This document shows, in pieces, positions 60,451 to 64,000 of a stretch of DNA of 64,000 nt (the first letter of the stretch is position 1; every line of letters begins with the position of its first letter). This stretch comes from an uncultured Lachnospiraceae bacterium. Its GTDB lineage: Bacteria; Bacillota; Clostridia; Lachnospirales; Lachnospiraceae. A program made the position numbers and the translations under genes. Below the pieces are notes generated by a model. It did not search any database. It was not told where the DNA came from and was given only the letters and a program-made list of their open reading frames with translations. The stretch covers positions 62,001 through 126,000 of the forward strand of contig CAMNSZ010000007.1 of the NCBI GenBank assembly GCA_946557105.1, written 5' to 3'.

Positions 60451-61374
60451 TTACTTTAAAAGGAAATCAAAAATAGTATTTGTATATTTATCTGCTTCTT
60501 CAATTCTTGGAAAATGTCCGCTATTTTCAAAAATAACCTGCGTCACATTTTGCACGTTGCCTATAATATACTCCGTTTGACACACGGTACAGGCGGGATC
60601 ATATCTGCCGTTGAGCAGCAGAACCGGAAGAGTTATCCCTTGAATCATTGGCAAAAAGTTGTCCGTCATGGTTACTCTTTTTCCGGAAGCGGCATTTGGC
60701 ATCGGCCCCGTTTCCAGCAGCTTCATCAAATGCTTATCTCCCTTTGCCCACATTTCGGTCGTAATGCCGCTGGTGTCCATACTCCGCTGATATTCCTCAA
60801 AAGAAATACCATGCAGATAATTGCGCAGCTTCATATCTGTGACATACTGAAGCAGCCCTGTTAAATCATATACGCTTTCCCGCTTATCCCTATACTCTAC
60901 AGATTTTATTTTTTCGCAAAGCTCGCTTGCCTGCTTATTCCCCAAACTATGAATATGCTCACTCAAATATTCCGCAACCGACCTTGCGGAATCCTCAAAG
61001 CATAAGGAAGGACATTCCAGAATAACCTTATCAACGCAGTCCTGATACATGTATGCATACAGAACCGCCAGCATGCCGCCATAAGAATGCCCTAATATAC
61101 TCCATTTTTCTATTTCAAAAAGCTTTCGCATCTCCTCAATCATTTCAATTTGATATTCCATACCGTAATCTTCGTTTTCGCCAATGGCTTCTGACCGAAG
61201 AACACCCAGCTGGTCAAATAAAATAATCTTCCTTTTTTCGCTTAATGCCTTTGCTTGGTTGACAAAATCCAGACAGCTTGCCCCCGGTCCCCCATGAAGA
61301 TATAACAGAGTATCCTTATGTTCAGCCCCATACATTTCATAATAAATTTTTTTACCGAAAATATCAATAAACAT
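60451..61374 (-). CDS. Alpha/beta hydrolase (proline iminopeptidase-like)
   Basis: 307 residues. HGGPGAS (oxyanion region), nucleophile elbow GHSYGG, acid in NGRYDPAC and catalytic His in NSGHFPRIEE are present in order. The family contains prolyl aminopeptidases and ester hydrolases; the cap domain is variable and gives no substrate. The start is uncertain: ATG 61374 with AAGGATGGG upstream is preferred, ATG 61386 and TTG 61395 are alternatives. It stands alone. Confidence 0.88.
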   Translation of the reverse strand: MFIDIFGKKIYYEMYGAEHKDTLLYLHGGPGASCLDFVNQAKALSEKRKIILFDQLGVLRSEAIGENEDYGMEYQIEMIEEMRKLFEIEKWSILGHSYGGMLAVLYAYMYQDCVDKVILECPSLCFEDSARSVAEYLSEHIHSLGNKQASELCEKIKSVEYRDKRESVYDLTGLLQYVTDMKLRNYLHGISFEEYQRSMDTSGITTEMWAKGDKHLMKLLETGPMPNAASGKRVTMTDNFLPMIQGITLPVLLLNGRYDPACTVCQTEYIIGNVQNVTQVIFENSGHFPRIEEADKYTNTIFDFLLK

Positions 61375-61516
61375 ACTTATACCCATCCTTATCAAATTTT
61401 ATTTCCCTGCCGATTAATCTCGCGCTGCAGGCTTCTTTCATTTTTATATTCTACTTATATCCTATCTCTTTGCTTCCGTTATAATTTAAACGCACACTAT
61501 CAAAATCCCTGTGCTT

Positions 61517-62239
61517 TTAAATATACTGTATCACCATGGAGCCAAACGACACGTCTCCGCTAACGTAGAGGGTGTTCTCTCCCGAAGGATTACACCTGCC
61601 CTTTTCCTCACTGGAACCAAACGCAGAATTCACATTCATCACGACGCGCCATGTAGAAGGCACATAATATATTGTTGAACCAAAGGAGGTTTCGGCATAT
61701 GCTTCCGCCACACCGTTTTTCAAGGCCCCGTTATCAAAATATATCTTCAGGCTGCCGAAGGAGCATTCCGTATGCAGCCGGCTAAACGTACTGCTGTTCA
61801 CATATTTCACAGCCTCGTGAAAGGATACCTCGCAGCGAATCTCCTCCCCCTCAATTCCCGCATGCACATATTCCTCACTACTTCCGTTTGTATAAAAGCT
61901 TGAATATTGTTTCTTTTTTCTCCTTACATTAGGAAACAGAATTGTAAGCCCCACCGTCGCCAGCACCGCCGCCAAAATAATATACCATGGGGAAACTTCA
62001 GGAATCCCAATCCATTTACGGTTTATAATTACAAGCAAAGCAACGGGAAAAAGTACCATGCCAAAGCTTCTTTTGTATATCCCCTCCATCATCCAGCCCG
62101 CTAGTACAATAGATACAAAAATCGTCCAAAAGCCGAATTCTTTCATATATCCCATGGCTCCCGCAAGCAGCGCCACCGCTCCTAAAATAAATAAAATTCC
62201 CCAAAACCATTTTCTTCCTCGCTTCATTTTATTAACCAT
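61517..62239 (-). CDS. LiaF-like four-TM protein
   Basis: 240 residues. Four hydrophobic segments in the first ~105 residues, a basic RRKKKQ stop-transfer, then a beta-rich C-terminal domain with repeated SFGS/AFGS motifs (ECSFGSLKIYF, TSFGSTIYYVP, NSAFGSSEEKG, DVSFGSMVIQY), characteristic of the LiaF/cell-wall-active-antibiotic-response fold. Downstream of a LytTR regulator by about 24 bp; such pairs sense envelope stress. ATG 62239 or 62227 may be the start. Confidence 0.82.
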   Translation of the reverse strand: MVNKMKRGRKWFWGILFILGAVALLAGAMGYMKEFGFWTIFVSIVLAGWMMEGIYKRSFGMVLFPVALLVIINRKWIGIPEVSPWYIILAAVLATVGLTILFPNVRRKKKQYSSFYTNGSSEEYVHAGIEGEEIRCEVSFHEAVKYVNSSTFSRLHTECSFGSLKIYFDNGALKNGVAEAYAETSFGSTIYYVPSTWRVVMNVNSAFGSSEEKGRCNPSGENTLYVSGDVSFGSMVIQYI

Positions 62240-62263
62240 CCTCTCATTTCGCCGATTGACGGC

Positions 62264-62731
62264 TTACTTCGACATTCCCAACCGCCGCATGCCCAGTCTT
62301 TCTATAAGCGCCCTGTAATAGCCTCTTGAGACCATAACGGATTTATTTGCCCCCTCAAACTCCACGACGCTGGACGCCGTAAGATTACGGGTAATGGAAT
62401 AAATATAATCCAAATTAATAATAGTAGATTTAGATATTCTCATAAACCCCGAAGGAAGCAGCTCCTCCAGCTCATAAAGCTTATATTCAGCTTCAAAAAA
62501 CATATCCCTTGTGTGGGCAAACACCTTCCTACCCTCTGTCTCAAAAAAGTAGATATCCTTTATTCCCACATAATATTCGGTCTCCCCACGGCGCAGCTGA
62601 ATACACTGACTGACATCACGTTGTTGTGATATGTAATTTTGCAGACTGAGCACGGAGTCATCAAGCTCTTTACAGCGAATTAAAACCTCAGGTTCGTCAA
62701 GCTCACCGTCAATCTCTATCCTTACCTTCAT
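62264..62731 (-). CDS. LytTR-family transcriptional regulator without receiver domain
   Basis: 155 residues. A short N-terminal part (about 1-45) is followed by a LytTR DNA-binding domain (about 50-148): EYYVGIKDIYFFETEGRKVFAHT, FMRISKSTIINLDYIYSI and the C-terminal VSRGYYRAL. No receiver is present, so it is not a classical two-component regulator. GAGAGAGGG precedes the ATG. It is co-oriented with the LiaF-like gene, which it probably regulates. Confidence 0.88.
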   Translation of the reverse strand: MKVRIEIDGELDEPEVLIRCKELDDSVLSLQNYISQQRDVSQCIQLRRGETEYYVGIKDIYFFETEGRKVFAHTRDMFFEAEYKLYELEELLPSGFMRISKSTIINLDYIYSITRNLTASSVVEFEGANKSVMVSRGYYRALIERLGMRRLGMSK

Positions 62732-62890
62732 AACGACCCTCTCTCATAATTATAATATAAAAATCAATTTATCAAGCCTGATAAATAAAGTATAACCCGT
62801 TTTTCCCTAATGTAAATACACTTTGCGCAAGCGGTGCTTATCGGAAGGTAAGCAGTCATTTTCCGGTCATAAGACAATTTGCTGTAATAC

Positions 62891-63064
62891 TTACTTTATA
62901 ATAGAATATTCCATCCATTCGTAAAGCAGTCTTGTTCCCTCAACAATCTCCGCCGGCAAAAGCGCCCTCGCCACCAGCTTTGTTTCCTGTGAATCTATAT
63001 CCGTTCTTTTCAAATGAGCGTAATCGCCGTCGATGCCCACCACTATATATTCAAATCGGTTCAT
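62891..63064 (-). CDS. Short conserved-looking protein (57 residues), DUF3006-like
   Basis: ATG 63064 with AAAGGAA eight bases upstream; ends with TAA at 62891. The sequence opens MNRFEYIVVGIDGDYAHLKR and continues TDIDSQETKLVARALLP, then AEIVEGTRLLYEWMEYSIIK. The GDYA.LKR and LLP.EI.EG pattern recalls DUF3006-type small beta proteins, but I cannot assign it firmly. It lies between the coiled-coil gene and the LytTR gene, on the same strand. Confidence 0.7.
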   Translation of the reverse strand: MNRFEYIVVGIDGDYAHLKRTDIDSQETKLVARALLPAEIVEGTRLLYEWMEYSIIK

Positions 63065-63155
63065 AGTACAAGTTCCTTTCTCACCAAACTAATTATTTCG
63101 GCGCAGCGCTTTACAGACCGCCGTACCCTTACGGGTTCTCCGCAGGATAACCCTG

Positions 63156-63944
63156 TCAAACGGTAATATCCAGATTTCCTCCCTCTGTGACGACGGGAGC
63201 CTCCATCGCCTCCACAGGCACTTCCACTCCCGAAAGCTCCAACGATACTCCGCCGCCGGCCTCCTGCCGCTCCTTTTCCAGCTTACTGAACAAAGCCTTT
63301 AAATACTTCATATCCGCTTCCATAATTTCCCTAAGCTCATCTGACCTATGCTTTTTCTTCAAACGGTCAAGCTCCTCAGGCGTGACCTCCTCCAATGCGC
63401 TTCCTGTCAGCTCCTCTGTAAGCTCCTCAGACTCTGTCGCTTCTCTCATTTCCTCCATGAGCTCCTCCATAAGCTGCCTAAATTCCCGCATCAGCTCCTT
63501 TAATTCCTCCTCGCTCAGCTCAAGGCTTTCATCGCCATCCAAATTATATTTATCGAACACATTGTCTTCCTCTGTCTCTACCATACAGGAGCCTTGTCGT
63601 TTTGCCTTTTCCTCCTCCTTCAAATGCTTCATCCTTTTTCGGGCTATTCTCTCGATTTTCTTTGCATGAGCAATGGCATGCTCTACCTCTCTGGAATCAT
63701 AATCTCCGGATTTCAGCTGTCTTTGGAGTATGGCGATTTTTGCTCTTGCCCTAACCGCCACGCCGCCTGCGATTCCGGAGGTCTTTGACATCAGAACCTG
63801 ATTGGAAATTTCCTTAAAATTATATTTAAGCCGCTTTGTCTTTTTCTTTGCAGGCTTTGTGATTCTTATGGTTGCCACCCTGTTTCCTGTTATATCCTTG
63901 ACGGTTATCTCCCGCACGTTAGAATTTCTTGAACCGACCTTCAT
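63156..63944 (-). CDS. Charged coiled-coil protein of unknown function
   Basis: 262 residues. A basic N-terminal domain of about 115 residues (KDITGNRVATIRITKP, GIAGGVAVRARAKIAILQRQ) is followed by a long Glu-rich helical stretch (about 140-235) with heptad character (LSEEELKELMREFRQLMEEL) and a short hydrophobic tail. No signal peptide or TM. GGGAGGG precedes the ATG. I do not recognise the family. It probably forms a unit with the 57-residue gene 92 bp downstream. Confidence 0.7.
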   Translation of the reverse strand: MKVGSRNSNVREITVKDITGNRVATIRITKPAKKKTKRLKYNFKEISNQVLMSKTSGIAGGVAVRARAKIAILQRQLKSGDYDSREVEHAIAHAKKIERIARKRMKHLKEEEKAKRQGSCMVETEEDNVFDKYNLDGDESLELSEEELKELMREFRQLMEELMEEMREATESEELTEELTGSALEEVTPEELDRLKKKHRSDELREIMEADMKYLKALFSKLEKERQEAGGGVSLELSGVEVPVEAMEAPVVTEGGNLDITV

Positions 63945-64000
63945 AATTAACCCTCCCTGTCAGGCAGAGATTTATTCTGCCCTTAAGCTGTCTCGCCGCA

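Overview
The window reads as a chromosomal segment of a spore-forming, low-to-mid GC Gram-positive anaerobe of the class Clostridia, most likely family Lachnospiraceae (inference). The reasons are the tig-clpP-clpX and pyrH-frr-uppS-cdsA-dxr gene orders, an alpha/beta small acid-soluble spore protein, strong GGAGG-type ribosome binding sites before most genes, an indolepyruvate oxidoreductase, c-di-GMP enzymes and a LiaF/LytTR pair. Most genes lie on the minus strand. No rRNA, tRNA, complete transposon, prophage or CRISPR array was seen.

Layout. 1-13 kb: envelope and signalling genes (a partial DUF4190 protein, C39-like peptidase, NodB deacetylase, XRE regulator, YhfC-like membrane protein, chemoreceptor), then a tightly coupled trio (LacI-type sensor diguanylate cyclase, DUF4250 mini-protein, ASKHA corrinoid-activator-like protein), then clpB. 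13.1-19.3 kb: an accessory, AT-rich stretch with degenerate gene remnants, an AraC/GyrI-type regulator with an unknown partner, a DUF5131 gene, and a restriction endonuclease-methyltransferase pair on the plus strand bounded by short direct repeats. 19.3-24.7 kb: a MotA/MotB-like membrane pair resembling ZorA/ZorB, and a copper island (csoR with two operators, copA whose 3' end carries an in-frame CopZ-like domain with its own ribosome binding site). 24.7-31.5 kb: metY, a membrane-anchored EIIA-like protein that lacks the phosphorylated histidine, csp with a hairpin-rich leader, mntP behind a probable yybP-ykoY manganese riboswitch, an ABC exporter and a TraX-family protein.

31.7-45.8 kb: orphan response regulator, truA, AI-2E-type permease, engB, clpX, clpP, tig, a nitrate/sulfonate/taurine-type ABC system whose permease and ATPase are fused, a SASP gene, transaldolase, an EAL phosphodiesterase with a dead GGDEF domain, and a Ser/Thr kinase with a degenerate PP2C partner. 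46-57.3 kb: one long minus-strand series: NodB deacetylase, bactofilin, pyrH, frr, uppS, cdsA, dxr, iorA, iorB, paaK, rseP. It joins isoprenoid and phospholipid precursor synthesis to arylpyruvate/arylacetyl-CoA metabolism and site-2 proteolysis. 57.4-64 kb: KTSC protein, a secreted protein, an ECF sigma/anti-sigma pair whose sigma factor has a hydrophobic C-terminus, an alpha/beta hydrolase, a LiaF-like/LytTR pair, a newly read 57-residue ORF and a charged coiled-coil protein.

The points I consider most worth checking are the ZorAB-like pair without recognisable effectors beside a restriction system, the CopA/CopZ internal start, the csp leader terminator, the diguanylate cyclase-DUF4250-ASKHA trio, the EIIA-like protein without its histidine, the fused ABC transporter and the kinase/pseudophosphatase pair. 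All assignments come from reading motifs and gene context; no database search was run.
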